DNA of 64,000 nt from an uncultured Flavobacteriales bacterium (GTDB lineage Bacteria > Bacteroidota > Bacteroidia > Flavobacteriales_E > Vicingaceae). This document shows positions 1 through 9,543 of this stretch, one piece after another (the first letter of the stretch is position 1; every line of letters begins with the position of its first letter). The notes under the pieces are model-generated. The model worked only from the letters and a program-made list of their open reading frames with translations. It was not told the origin of the DNA and made no database searches. A program made the position numbers and the translations under genes. The stretch lies in NCBI GenBank assembly GCA_905479995.1, contig CAJQON010000004.1, positions 62,001 to 126,000 of the forward strand. The letters are read 5' to 3'.

Positions 1-1741
1 CTCCTTTCACTTTAATGGAGGCTTGTAAGGTTCCTTGAACAGCTTTTGGAGTTGGCATTAATTTAACAACCACCTTTTGTTCTTCTTCTTTTTTATTCAG
101 TTTAAGTTTAAATTCTTTTTGAGACAACACCCAACCTTCTGGAGCGGATAACGACAAGTCTACTTCAATACTATCAGCCGCAGCTTTCACCACCATTTCA
201 ATTGATCGCTCTGAAAGGTTGGAAAACAATTGTGTTTCTTCGGTAAAGTTTACAAATACTGGAGGAACAACAACAAATGGCCTATATAGTTCACCTCTTA
301 CAGGATCATTCCATTTATAAATTAATGGAACAGCGTAGGTCAGTTCCACTCCTTCACAATCTAACACCACCTCGTAGCTAATTGCAGCATCGTTTTCTGG
401 TTTCCCAATAGTTTGTTGGTCTGCTACATCATAAGTTCCCAAAGAGCCTTCCTTTTGAAGCCAATAAGGTTGAGAATGAATGATTGTTTTTGGAAGTGAA
501 AATTGTTGTTTAATTTCTTTCTTCACATTCTGCAACAAGGACTCATTAAAAGACTGAACATATCCGTAAGCTGGAGCTTTAATCCCTTTTAGCTTAAATG
601 AAACTTTACTTCTATTAATAAATTCAAAATCTACGTTTATTGAATCTCCTGCTGTTGCAAAATAGTTATTGGCTTTTGCTTCGATGTATAAACCTGCGCA
701 TTGTTTTATCAACTCATCAACTTCTTTTAACTTAACTGTTTTCCAATAACCAGCTTTAAGTTTTTCCAATTCTTCTTTAACAGAGATCAAATTAGCAATG
801 GCCAAATTCGGTTTTTCATGCTCAAACTCCTCTATTAAATTTCCAACTGAAGATATTACATTTTTACCCCCTTCAACTCTACTCCATCCCTCATGCATCC
901 CTTCAAATAAAGATGATTTGGCTTCTATTCCTTTAAGGTGTTCAAAATACTCTAAATGATCTCCTCTAGATCCTGTAGAACCAAATCCTTGACTCTTATG
1001 CATAGTTCTACTTTTTGCAGCTATTTCATTGCAAGAAGTTCCCAACTCTTCAATATAAACTCCTATGTTTTCAGCAACAACACCCTCATCATCTGCAGAA
1101 ATGTTTTTATTCCACCAACGGCCAGTATTTACAACTATTCGTTTGGCTTGCCATACCTCAACATATTTTAGTTGTTCTGGAAACTGAGTTTTATCGGCTG
1201 CTTTCTCAAAAGCCTCAACACCCAACAATGCCGAAGCGGTATGATGTCCATGTCCACCACCTCCATCAGTTGGAAAACGACAAACAATTACGTCTGGTTT
1301 AAATTTACGAATCAACCAAACAGCGTCACTTAAAATCTTTTCTTTATCCCAAATGGCCAAAGTTTCCTCTGGAGTTTTAGAATAACCAAAATCGTTTGCT
1401 CTAGAAAAAAACTGTTGTCCACCATCAGTTCTTCTTGCAGCTAACAATTCTTGTGTACGAATAATGCCTAATTCTTCACGAATTTCAGTACCTATAAGAT
1501 TTTGACCTCCTGATCCTCTTGTTAAAGAAAGATAAGCTGTGTTATATAATTTTTCGTTGGCACAATAGGCAATAAAACGTGTATTTTCATCATCGGGATG
1601 CGCTGCTAAATACAACACATTGCCTAATACGTTTAACTTTTTAATGTTTTGATATATTTCTGATGAAGACAGTTGCTTCGGCTTTTGAGCCATGGCAGAC
1701 AATCCCATTAAAAGTAGTAATGATAGACCTATTTTTTTCAT
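1..1741 (-). CDS. PIG-L/LmbE family deacetylase, exported (3' end outside window)
   Basis: The frame is open from an ATG at 1741 to the window edge, so the C-terminus is missing; about 580 residues are visible. Residues 1-18 form a signal peptide (MKKIGLSLLLLMGLSAMAQ). The metal-binding motif AAHPDDE follows near residue 47, and a second motif, GHGHHTAS, lies near residue 167. Both are hallmarks of zinc-dependent N-acetylglucosaminyl deacetylases of the PIG-L/LmbE family. The rest is a beta-rich region resembling the NEW3/Ig-like extensions seen on Bacteroidota members. By family it would remove an acetyl group from an amino sugar in the periplasm or at the surface; the substrate is not evident. 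It is separated from the upstream M48 gene by about 130 bases and may have its own promoter. Confidence 0.88.
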   Translation of the reverse strand, partial: MKKIGLSLLLLMGLSAMAQKPKQLSSSEIYQNIKKLNVLGNVLYLAAHPDDENTRFIAYCANEKLYNTAYLSLTRGSGGQNLIGTEIREELGIIRTQELLAARRTDGGQQFFSRANDFGYSKTPEETLAIWDKEKILSDAVWLIRKFKPDVIVCRFPTDGGGGHGHHTASALLGVEAFEKAADKTQFPEQLKYVEVWQAKRIVVNTGRWWNKNISADDEGVVAENIGVYIEELGTSCNEIAAKSRTMHKSQGFGSTGSRGDHLEYFEHLKGIEAKSSLFEGMHEGWSRVEGGKNVISSVGNLIEEFEHEKPNLAIANLISVKEELEKLKAGYWKTVKLKEVDELIKQCAGLYIEAKANNYFATAGDSINVDFEFINRSKVSFKLKGIKAPAYGYVQSFNESLLQNVKKEIKQQFSLPKTIIHSQPYWLQKEGSLGTYDVADQQTIGKPENDAAISYEVVLDCEGVELTYAVPLIYKWNDPVRGELYRPFVVVPPVFVNFTEETQLFSNLSERSIEMVVKAAADSIEVDLSLSAPEGWVLSQKEFKLKLNKKEEEQKVVVKLMPTPKAVQGTLQASIKVKG

Positions 1742-1870
1742 AGGTTCAAAACTAATGAAAATACAATTTAGATAACCACCGTTTATCAAACAGTCTTTTA
1801 TATAAACTTGTAATGGATATTTTGGCTATTGACACGAATAAATAAGCCAATTCAGTTTACAACAACTGAT

Positions 1871-2683
1871 TTAGTTCGCTTTTATAAAATAAGATTCTGC
1901 TGTTGGCAACCAATCTTTTATTCTTGCTATTCGTCTGTCATGACTTGGATGAGTACTCATAAACTCAGGAGTTCCACCACCGCCACCACTTGCAGCTTTC
2001 ATTCTTTCCCAAAAAGGAATTGCTTCTTCTGGTTGGTAACCAGCCATGCTCATAAATACCATTCCTAGTTTATCTGCTTCGCTTTCTTGGTTTCTTCCAA
2101 AAGCTAACATTCCAACGCCTGCGCCAGCTCCAATTGCGCCTAAAAATAAGGCTTGAGTTTCAGCTGGTTTATTGCGCATAAATGCTGCTGCCGTAGCTGT
2201 TCCCGCAGCAGCTATTATTCCCTGACTCATTCTTTCGTTTCCATGTTTTGCAATGGCATGAGCTATTTCATGCCCCATTACTACTGCTAACCCCTCTTCG
2301 GTTTTTGCTACTGGCAAAATACCTTTGTAAACAACTACTTTCCCTCCGGGCATACACCAAGCATTCACCACATCTTGGTCTACTAAGTTAAATTCCCACT
2401 TGTAATTTTTAATTCGATTAGACATGTTATTCTCTTTCATGTATTTTTCTACCGCATGAGATATTCTTTGCCCAACACGCTTCACCATTTTGGTTTGTTC
2501 TATGTTGTCCGACATGGGCGGATTCTCTTTTAAAAACTGACTGTACTGAGATATACTCATGGTCATCATTTCTCCAGCAGGAACCAAGGTAACTTGTCTT
2601 CTCCCAGAAATTGGAACTTTAGCGCAAGAAATTAATCCTACAATTACCAGAAGTGGTAGTATATAAGTGAGTTTACTTTTCAT
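1871..2683 (-). CDS. M48 family metallopeptidase, lipoprotein
   Basis: This is a 270-residue zinc protease of the M48 (Oma1/BepA/LoiP-like) type. The N-terminus is a lipoprotein signal ending LISC, with Cys20 as the lipidation site. The catalytic helix HEIAH is at residues 138-142, and the probable third zinc ligand is Glu202 in the ESEAD motif. The C-terminal FMSTHPSHDRRI motif is typical of this group. Such proteins act in periplasmic or outer-membrane protein quality control. It starts five bases after the clpS stop and is the last gene of the leftward run. A role alongside ClpS in proteolysis is an inference from position only, because ClpS is cytoplasmic and this protein is exported. Confidence 0.93.
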   Translation of the reverse strand: MKSKLTYILPLLVIVGLISCAKVPISGRRQVTLVPAGEMMTMSISQYSQFLKENPPMSDNIEQTKMVKRVGQRISHAVEKYMKENNMSNRIKNYKWEFNLVDQDVVNAWCMPGGKVVVYKGILPVAKTEEGLAVVMGHEIAHAIAKHGNERMSQGIIAAAGTATAAAFMRNKPAETQALFLGAIGAGAGVGMLAFGRNQESEADKLGMVFMSMAGYQPEEAIPFWERMKAASGGGGGTPEFMSTHPSHDRRIARIKDWLPTAESYFIKAN

Positions 2684-2688
2684 ACGTT

Positions 2689-2964
2689 TTAGTTAAGCTC
2701 AACAGTCAATCCGCTCTCTGCTAAAATCTCAGATAACTTAATCATCTTAGCATATTCTCCTTTTTTAACTGCACATTTTCCGGAGTAATGAACCAAAGTG
2801 GCGCATTGCTCTGCTTGCAAGGCATCATGATCACATACTTTAATAAGCATGTCTATTACATGATCGAAAGTATTTACGTTGTCGTTAAAAAGAATAATGT
2901 TGTGTTCTTGTGTGGTTTGATCTTGAAAGATTACTTCTTCTTTAGGGGCTGTTTCTGTAAGCAT
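2689..2964 (-). CDS. clpS: ATP-dependent Clp protease adaptor ClpS
   Basis: The product is 91 residues, a normal length for ClpS. The core NIILFNDNVNTFDHVIDML followed by an ALQAEQCATLVHYSGKC segment matches the ClpS fold, including the N-D-x-x-x-T-x-x-x-V pocket that binds N-degron residues. ClpS delivers N-end-rule substrates to the ClpA/ClpC unfoldase. Its ATG follows the stop of the giant SPOR protein by two bases and its stop precedes the M48 gene by five, so the three are probably co-translated. No Clp ATPase gene lies in the window. Confidence 0.92.
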   Translation of the reverse strand: MLTETAPKEEVIFQDQTTQEHNIILFNDNVNTFDHVIDMLIKVCDHDALQAEQCATLVHYSGKCAVKKGEYAKMIKLSEILAESGLTVELN

Positions 2965-2966
2965 CG

Positions 2967-5900
2967 TTAGTTGTTTTTGTCTATTAGTTCCAAAGCTTCT
3001 TCAATGGTAATTTCTTTACCGTTTTTATATGCAACAGTTTCTGGATCTTTAACGCCCATTTCTTGCATTTCAATTTGAGTGTCTAAAGCCGATTGATAAT
3101 CTTTAAACGATCCTAATGTGTAAATTGTTTTATCACCTTCTTCATAATTTTTAACACCTCTTCCAGAAAGCTTCAAAAACAGGGCTGCATCATCGATTGG
3201 CACATCTTCTTCATACTCTCCTAATTTTACTTTAAACTCTATATCCAATCCATCATTAACCGCTGGATCATCCAAAACAACAGGCTCTTCCTTAATTGGT
3301 TCTTCAACTACAACTGGCTCCTCAGTTATCACTGGAGCTGTATTACTGCTTAATAAATCGTTAGCAGAAGCTACTGTTATTTTTTGTCCTCCATTATATG
3401 CAACCACAAAAGCATCTGTAATACCCAAGCTTCTTATTCTATCTTTAGCAGTGTTTGCTTCGGCTAAGGTTTTAAATACTCCAGAAGTATAACGAATTAA
3501 TCCTCCTGCTAATCTTTCGCTATTTAGAGGAGAAACATTGTTTAATTGTCCAGAGCTAACAGGTTTTGAATATACCCCAACTTGAATGGCATAAAACACT
3601 CCAGTTATATTTCTTACATCTGTAGAAACGCCATCTTTTACTTCTTCCGTAGTTGGTTGAATAACGACAGGCGGTTCATTACTATTTGGCTCTTCGTTAC
3701 TGTTTGTTTCCGTTGCGTTGTTATTTGCAGCTGTTTCATTTTCATTCACAATAGGTGTTGTGTTGTTTGCTGGGCTATTATTCTCCGCTACAGCTCCATT
3801 ATCAGCCATTGTTCTTGCTTCAGCAATACTAATTCGTTTCCCATTGTAAAAAGCAACAACAAAAGCATCAGAATAGCCAATGGAACGAATTGCATTTTTT
3901 GCTTCCACTGCCATATTTACCCCGGTAAACAATCCTGCAGTATAACGAGTAATTCCATTGCCAGCATCTTCTGTCATAATTGGAGCAAACCCTTTAAAGT
4001 GGCTTTGTGGAATAGGGTTTCTAAAGGCTCCAATTTGAACCTTAAATACTAATCCTTCAGGTGTTTTCTCTACTGCTGGAATTCTCTTATTATCACTATA
4101 AATCGCTTTATTGTCGTTGTTCAAAATAAAGATGGAATTCGTTAAGATGGTTGGAACTTCATCAATGTTATCAATTGTTACGTTGTTGTTAGTAGCTAAG
4201 TTTTCTGTATTGGTTGGTTCTTCTATTTCTGTATTAGTTGGCTCTTCATTAGCTGTTACTTCATTTCCTTCCTCTTCTGTTTCAGTATTGGTTGGCTCTT
4301 CATTAGCTGTTACTTCATTTCCTTCCTCTTCTGTTTCAGTATTGGTTGGCTCTTCATTAGAAGTTACTTCATTTCCTTCCTCTTCTGTTTCTGTATTGGT
4401 TGGTTCTTCATTAGCTGCTATTTCATTGCCCTCCTCTTCTGTTTCTGTATTGGTTGGTTCTTCATTAGCTGCTATTTCATTGCCCTCCTCTACTGTTTCT
4501 GTATTGGTTGGTTCTTCATTAGCTGCTATTTCATTGCCCTCCTCTTCTGTTTCAGTATTGGTTGGTTCTTCATTAGCTGCTATTTCATTGCCTTTTTCAA
4601 TTACTTCAGCTAAAAGCTCAGGTTCAAATGCTTCTACTTTTTCTATGGCCATCATATTCTTAGACAACTCTCCTTCTGAACTACTCAATATCTCTTCTGA
4701 TTTAACCTCATTCTCTTCAATGCTGCTCTCTTTACTTACTGCACTTTGCTTAAACTCTGAAGCTTTGGCTTCATTGTCAGCAATCATTCCGTCTAACTTT
4801 ATTAGTTGTCCTTGCTTTTTTGCCTTCTCTTCTTCAGTTGAAGCACTAGCGGCTAATGCTGCTAAACTAACTTTAAGTCTTTTTTGGTCTTCAGCATCTT
4901 CCTGATGTTCCTCTGCCTTCACATACTCAACCTCTGCCTCTTTAGCTAACCTTCTATTTGCTTTCTTAATTTCAGCATATCCTTTATACTCCTCAGAGGC
5001 TTTAATTGCAGCAACTTCTTGTGGGTCAATATTCATTAGGGCCGTTTTATCCCCTTCTGTTAAAACCTCATTACCAGCAGCTAATTCTTCTGTACTTTCT
5101 GTGCTAGTATTATTTTCAGAACTCGTATTTTCTTCCAACTCACCTTCTGTTTCATTGCCAATTAAAGCAAGTTCACTGTTAACTACTTCATTAATATTAC
5201 CTTCTGATTCATTGTTAGAAGAACTTTCATTAGATGTTGTTTCACTACTTTCCGAACCACTTTCATTAGATGCTACCTCGTTATTATCTCCTTCATTTAA
5301 AGCTAACTCATTGTTCTCTGCCTCGTTGTTTTCAGGATTTTCATTTGCAGTAACCGCATTGTTTTCCCCTTCTTGTTCATTAGAATTATTGTTCGCTTCT
5401 ACATTGACCAAAACCTCTTCCCCATCACTTCCTGCAATTTGGTTTATAGTTTGATTTTGTCTAGCAATTGCTTTCATTTCTAACTCATATGCTTTTTGTA
5501 AGGCAATCTCTTTTACGGTTACATTAGTTGCATTAATAGCTTTTTCTCTCTGCAACTGAGCATCAGTGTAATAATTATTCGCCTCTTCTTCAAACAACTC
5601 AATCATTAATGAGTTATCAGAAAACTCATCTTTATTAGACTCTTTTAATTGTTTTAAAACTTCCTTATTATTTTTATATTCTTTTCTATTCGCAGATTCA
5701 TAAACTCGAGCTATTTCACTTTCTTTTTCATGAGATTTAGTCATTAACTTATCTGATTCTTCAATCAGCTCTTGTCTTTTTTCTTCATTCTTAGTATTTG
5801 ATGCCGTAACCAATAACACATCAGCTTCTTCCTTTAATCCTCTCGCTTCTGTTTTTAAGGCTTTAGCCTCAGCTATAGATTCAGTAGATACCTCTGATTG

Positions 5901-8900
5901 ATATTCAAAGCCATCGTAATACTTTAAAGTAGAGTAATTATCTTCTTCAGCATTTAAATTAGCATTAGAAAATTCATAGGTTGGAATTAACTTAACCTTT
6001 TCTTTTTCTGGAGCATTCGTTTCTGTCTCATTTTCAGTAGTGACATTTTCAGTTGATTCAACTTCATTTCCTGCTTCAACGTTTTCATTTTCATTACCTT
6101 CTACAATACTTGTATTTCCCTCTATAGCATTAGTGCTTTCTTCTATAACACCAGAATTTTCTTCTGTAGCATTCTCAATTGCTTCTGTAACATTTGTGTT
6201 TTCTTCTGCAGCAACTACATTTCCCTCTGTAGTAGTTGTATTTTCATTAACCTCAGGTGAACTTTCATTAGATTCAGCTGATTCATTTGATGCCAACACT
6301 CCTTCTGGAGCCATGGACTCAGCTTGCATATTATATATTGCTACATACTCTTGCTGTTCTAAATGATTGTTTTCTAAAACAGCAATTTCTGTTTCTAGAC
6401 CACCTTTTTCAGACTCTGGAGCTTCTGCCAACTCCATTTTTCTTATTAAGGTTTCTTGCTCTATAGCAGCTGCCCAAGCGGTATGTACCTTTGCTTTAGC
6501 TGCGTAGCTTTCATACGTATCTTCTTCTGGTAAAGCACTTAACTTATCGGTAAAACTGGTTTCATAATCATTAATTGATCCATCGGAATTTACAATGTTA
6601 ACCTCACTACTAGCTTCTTTAATGGCTTCAGCAATTGCAGCGTTATCTTTAGGCTTTTCAGATAAAGTATCGCCCTCATTTTCATTCCCTTCAAAGTATA
6701 ATTTATAATTGTTTTCTGCTAATACAATTTCTCCTGCTTCAACTTCTTTCTCTTTTTCGTTTTTTAATTCTCTTAATGAAATTAATTTTTGTTCTAATTC
6801 CTTCTTCTCTTCAACTAATAAAGTCGTCTCTTTTTGTTTCTCTCTAATCTCTATCTCTTCATCAATACTCTCCAACCATTCTTTATTTACAGCAAGCAAT
6901 TGAGCTGATTTCTCAGCATCACCTTCTAACTTATCTGTTGCTGCAGCTTTAACACTATAAGCAGTGTTATAATCCAACAACTCTCCCTCTTCACTAATAA
7001 TGTCGTAATTATCTTTATTGTTAACCAATGAAAACGATTCTTCAGAAGCCACAACTACATTCTCTTGTTCAGAATCATACAATCCAACCATTCCTTCTTT
7101 TTCAAAATAGGCAATGTCATTTTTAAGTTGAAGCTTGGCCGTCTCATCCATATTTTGACTTACTTCCGAATCATCAGCATCTACCTCTGCTATAACTGCC
7201 AGCATGGCTTTCGATTCATTTCTAACATTATCATACGTTTCTTTTGATGCAATTTCTTTTTTCTTCGCATTTTCTAAATCATATTTATTGTCCTCAATGT
7301 CAATTTTAAGCACATCAATTTTAGATTGAATTTCAGCAATTTCACTTTTTTTCTTCGTTTCAGATTTTATTTTTTCTAGCTTATTAATAGTTTCCTCTAA
7401 CTCATAATCTCTACTTGTTAATTCAGTAACTCTATCTCTTGCTTTATTATAATTTAGTTTTTCCTTCTCTACCTTTTCATTCGTTAGTCCTTTTTCTGTT
7501 TTAATTGCCGACTCATTAAAGTAAGTAGCCTCAGCAATTTCATCCAATTTTATCAATTCGTCTTCAGCCTTCTTTCTTTCGCCATTATTAATAGCACTAT
7601 TTACTGCTTTTTTAATTTCTGTTATTGATTGAGCATCACTTTCTCGCTCTACAGTTTGATTTTCTAATGTAGCGGCAACATTTACTGCTGCAACAATTTC
7701 ATTAACCAATACTGCTGCTTCCATCTTTTTGGTTGCAGACAATGCAATTGCTTCATCTTTCTCTAAACCATCATCCATAGCTTTAGCTTCGGCTAATAAC
7801 TTTTCTGATTCAGCATATAGATTTTTGGCTTCTGTATTTTTAGCATTTGCTAAATTATAAGCGGCATTTGTCTGCTTTGTAGATTCTTCTGATTGCTCCA
7901 ACAAGTTGCCTGCAATTTCATCCGTTTTATTAACTAACTGATCATCTGAAAGTTCCTTATACGGAGATTCTCCACCCGCCTCAACAACTATATTACTTTT
8001 TGTAGAAGCTAACACCTCTTCTTCTGTTGTGTTAACACGCATGCTTGCTTTTCTTTTCAATACATTCTCTACAAACAATGGATCGTTGATGTCGAACTCA
8101 TCTGTTTCATCAAACAAGTTTTTTACCACTAATTTTTCAGCATCACCTTCTCCTACTAGTCTTAATTCTTGTTTGAGTGCTCTAAATCCATTTAAAACTG
8201 GTAATTCAATTGTTGCGGAATGGATTGGTGCATCACTTTTTGTTTCAACGTAAATTTTAAACTTTCCACCATTACTAGGAAACACCAATAAATATTCACC
8301 CGTTTCACTGTGTGTTTTATAAACCCCATACCTTCTATCATTCTCAGCATCTTTAATGGTAATAGTAGCATCTTTCATTTCTAAATTAGCTTCTGCCAAA
8401 AAGAATCCTTTAATAATTGAATTTTCAGTAGGAGCTGCATCTACTGTTACACGATAAACAGTTAACTCCCCTTGTTTACTAGATCTTGATGAAGCAAAGT
8501 AGGCCAATTGATTGTTAATATCCGATATGTATAATATGTCATCATCTGGAGTATTTATTGGAAAGTCTAAATTTTCAGGATATCCCCATTGACCTGAGCT
8601 AGGATCTAGAGTTGACTTAAACAAATCATAACCTCCCATACTATTAAATCCTTTTGAACTAAAATATAAAGTCCTTCCATTAGGGTGTAAAAAAGGATAA
8701 TCTTCATCGAAACTAGAGTTAATTTGACCTTCTAAAAGACTTGGCTTACTCCACTCTCCACTAGGAAGTTTAACTACTTTATAAATATCTTTTCCATTTG
8801 ACCCACTATTTCCATAAGAAGAATAGACCACCATTTCTCTTTTCTCACCTAAATATATAATAGACTCTTCACCTTTTTTCTTATCTAGTTTAGTTTTAAA

Positions 8901-9470
8901 TTCTTCTGGCTTAACAATTATTTTACCGCCTATACCTTTCAAATCATAACTTCTAAAAAAATCAGTATCTCTAATATCTTTATTACTTAAAACACCAATA
9001 TCTGTCATACTCTTAACCAATCCCTGACCATTCTTACACATTTTAACCTGCTGCTCAATGTCATATTTAGCAACATTTTTAGAGTTTCCTTTTTCTTTAA
9101 ACTTATTATAGTAAACTATTGCTGGTGAGAATTGATAATTATGATGATACGCTTTTGCTAGATAATAATACGCTAAAGGATCAACGGTAGATTTTGAAAC
9201 CGAAAACTTAAGAAACTTTAATGCGTCATCCTTCTTTTTGGAACCGTACAAAACACAGGCCCCATATTTATAGTTATAATTTAAATCTTTAGGATAAAGA
9301 CTTAACAATTGAGAGAAAAGCGGCAATGCATCAACGTAATTTTCTTCTGTAAAAAGTTTATCCGCGCCTTCTTTAAGCTCTTGTTCTGATCCATACTGGC
9401 CAAAGGAGCTCGTTACCGTAATAAAAATTACGGCAATAGATAGTGTTATTTTTTGTAGATTTTTTAACAT
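2967..9470 (-). CDS. Giant exported TPR/PD40 protein with acidic repeats and three SPOR-like domains
   Basis: This 2167-residue protein begins with a signal peptide (cleavage near SSFGQ, residue 24). TPR-like helices cover about 25-150. A PD40/WD40-like propeller segment lies at about 205-350, with motifs such as GRTLYFSSKGFNSMGGYDLF, followed by a carboxypeptidase-regulatory-like Ig domain. Most of the middle (about 470-1620) is Glu/Asn/Lys-rich and predicted helical or coiled coil. Seven 18-residue repeats (GNEIAANEEPTNTETEEE) occupy about 1627-1752. Three SPOR-like domains lie near 1803-1878, 1955-2030 and 2076-2150; the first two are clear (FKVQIGAF, YAIQVGVY) and the third is diverged. 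The N-terminal half resembles PorE-type proteins, but SPOR domains replace the OmpA domain. A peptidoglycan-linked envelope scaffold is my inference. A consensus promoter lies just upstream. Confidence 0.85.
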   Translation of the reverse strand: MLKNLQKITLSIAVIFITVTSSFGQYGSEQELKEGADKLFTEENYVDALPLFSQLLSLYPKDLNYNYKYGACVLYGSKKKDDALKFLKFSVSKSTVDPLAYYYLAKAYHHNYQFSPAIVYYNKFKEKGNSKNVAKYDIEQQVKMCKNGQGLVKSMTDIGVLSNKDIRDTDFFRSYDLKGIGGKIIVKPEEFKTKLDKKKGEESIIYLGEKREMVVYSSYGNSGSNGKDIYKVVKLPSGEWSKPSLLEGQINSSFDEDYPFLHPNGRTLYFSSKGFNSMGGYDLFKSTLDPSSGQWGYPENLDFPINTPDDDILYISDINNQLAYFASSRSSKQGELTVYRVTVDAAPTENSIIKGFFLAEANLEMKDATITIKDAENDRRYGVYKTHSETGEYLLVFPSNGGKFKIYVETKSDAPIHSATIELPVLNGFRALKQELRLVGEGDAEKLVVKNLFDETDEFDINDPLFVENVLKRKASMRVNTTEEEVLASTKSNIVVEAGGESPYKELSDDQLVNKTDEIAGNLLEQSEESTKQTNAAYNLANAKNTEAKNLYAESEKLLAEAKAMDDGLEKDEAIALSATKKMEAAVLVNEIVAAVNVAATLENQTVERESDAQSITEIKKAVNSAINNGERKKAEDELIKLDEIAEATYFNESAIKTEKGLTNEKVEKEKLNYNKARDRVTELTSRDYELEETINKLEKIKSETKKKSEIAEIQSKIDVLKIDIEDNKYDLENAKKKEIASKETYDNVRNESKAMLAVIAEVDADDSEVSQNMDETAKLQLKNDIAYFEKEGMVGLYDSEQENVVVASEESFSLVNNKDNYDIISEEGELLDYNTAYSVKAAATDKLEGDAEKSAQLLAVNKEWLESIDEEIEIREKQKETTLLVEEKKELEQKLISLRELKNEKEKEVEAGEIVLAENNYKLYFEGNENEGDTLSEKPKDNAAIAEAIKEASSEVNIVNSDGSINDYETSFTDKLSALPEEDTYESYAAKAKVHTAWAAAIEQETLIRKMELAEAPESEKGGLETEIAVLENNHLEQQEYVAIYNMQAESMAPEGVLASNESAESNESSPEVNENTTTTEGNVVAAEENTNVTEAIENATEENSGVIEESTNAIEGNTSIVEGNENENVEAGNEVESTENVTTENETETNAPEKEKVKLIPTYEFSNANLNAEEDNYSTLKYYDGFEYQSEVSTESIAEAKALKTEARGLKEEADVLLVTASNTKNEEKRQELIEESDKLMTKSHEKESEIARVYESANRKEYKNNKEVLKQLKESNKDEFSDNSLMIELFEEEANNYYTDAQLQREKAINATNVTVKEIALQKAYELEMKAIARQNQTINQIAGSDGEEVLVNVEANNNSNEQEGENNAVTANENPENNEAENNELALNEGDNNEVASNESGSESSETTSNESSSNNESEGNINEVVNSELALIGNETEGELEENTSSENNTSTESTEELAAGNEVLTEGDKTALMNIDPQEVAAIKASEEYKGYAEIKKANRRLAKEAEVEYVKAEEHQEDAEDQKRLKVSLAALAASASTEEEKAKKQGQLIKLDGMIADNEAKASEFKQSAVSKESSIEENEVKSEEILSSSEGELSKNMMAIEKVEAFEPELLAEVIEKGNEIAANEEPTNTETEEEGNEIAANEEPTNTETVEEGNEIAANEEPTNTETEEEGNEIAANEEPTNTETEEEGNEVTSNEEPTNTETEEEGNEVTANEEPTNTETEEEGNEVTANEEPTNTEIEEPTNTENLATNNNVTIDNIDEVPTILTNSIFILNNDNKAIYSDNKRIPAVEKTPEGLVFKVQIGAFRNPIPQSHFKGFAPIMTEDAGNGITRYTAGLFTGVNMAVEAKNAIRSIGYSDAFVVAFYNGKRISIAEARTMADNGAVAENNSPANNTTPIVNENETAANNNATETNSNEEPNSNEPPVVIQPTTEEVKDGVSTDVRNITGVFYAIQVGVYSKPVSSGQLNNVSPLNSERLAGGLIRYTSGVFKTLAEANTAKDRIRSLGITDAFVVAYNGGQKITVASANDLLSSNTAPVITEEPVVVEEPIKEEPVVLDDPAVNDGLDIEFKVKLGEYEEDVPIDDAALFLKLSGRGVKNYEEGDKTIYTLGSFKDYQSALDTQIEMQEMGVKDPETVAYKNGKEITIEEALELIDKNN
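4207..4592 (-). repeat. 54-bp tandem repeats, seven copies plus a partial one, inside the giant SPOR protein
   Basis: The unit encodes GNEIAANEEPTNTETEEE. Copies toward the 5' end of the gene read EIAA and those toward the 3' end read EVTA or EVTS, so variants are grouped by position as expected from stepwise duplication. The period is an exact multiple of three and the reading frame is kept throughout. Confidence 0.93.
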
Positions 9471-9493
9471 TACTCAGCAACAAAGCCTATACG

Positions 9494-9522
9494 CAAAGGT
9501 AATAATATATAAATGGATGCAA
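9494..9522 (-). promoter_or_regulatory. Consensus Bacteroidota promoter for the giant SPOR gene
   Basis: On the minus strand a -7 element TACCTTTG (9494-9501) matches TAnnTTTG exactly. A TTG (9520-9522) sits 18 bases upstream of it as the -33 element. Transcription would start near 9488, leaving a leader of about 18 bases before the ATG at 9470. The 2167-residue gene can therefore be transcribed independently of the genes upstream of it. Confidence 0.6.
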
Positions 9523-9543
9523 AAATTGAAGTATTCCCTAAAA

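Noticed and set aside
1823-1852. Inverted TTGGCT/AGCCAA between the deacetylase and M48 genes as a terminator
   Set aside because: The arms are short, the loop is about 18 bases and no T tract follows in either direction.
4207-4592. Regular 54-bp repeats, CRISPR-like at first glance
   Set aside because: The repeats are contiguous, in frame with a multiple of three, and encode a clean 18-residue unit, so they are coding tandem repeats with no spacers.
4111-4905. 264-residue frame on the plus strand with VLVGSS repeats
   Set aside because: It is the antisense shadow of the acidic repeats of the giant SPOR gene; the minus strand has a signal peptide and recognisable domains.
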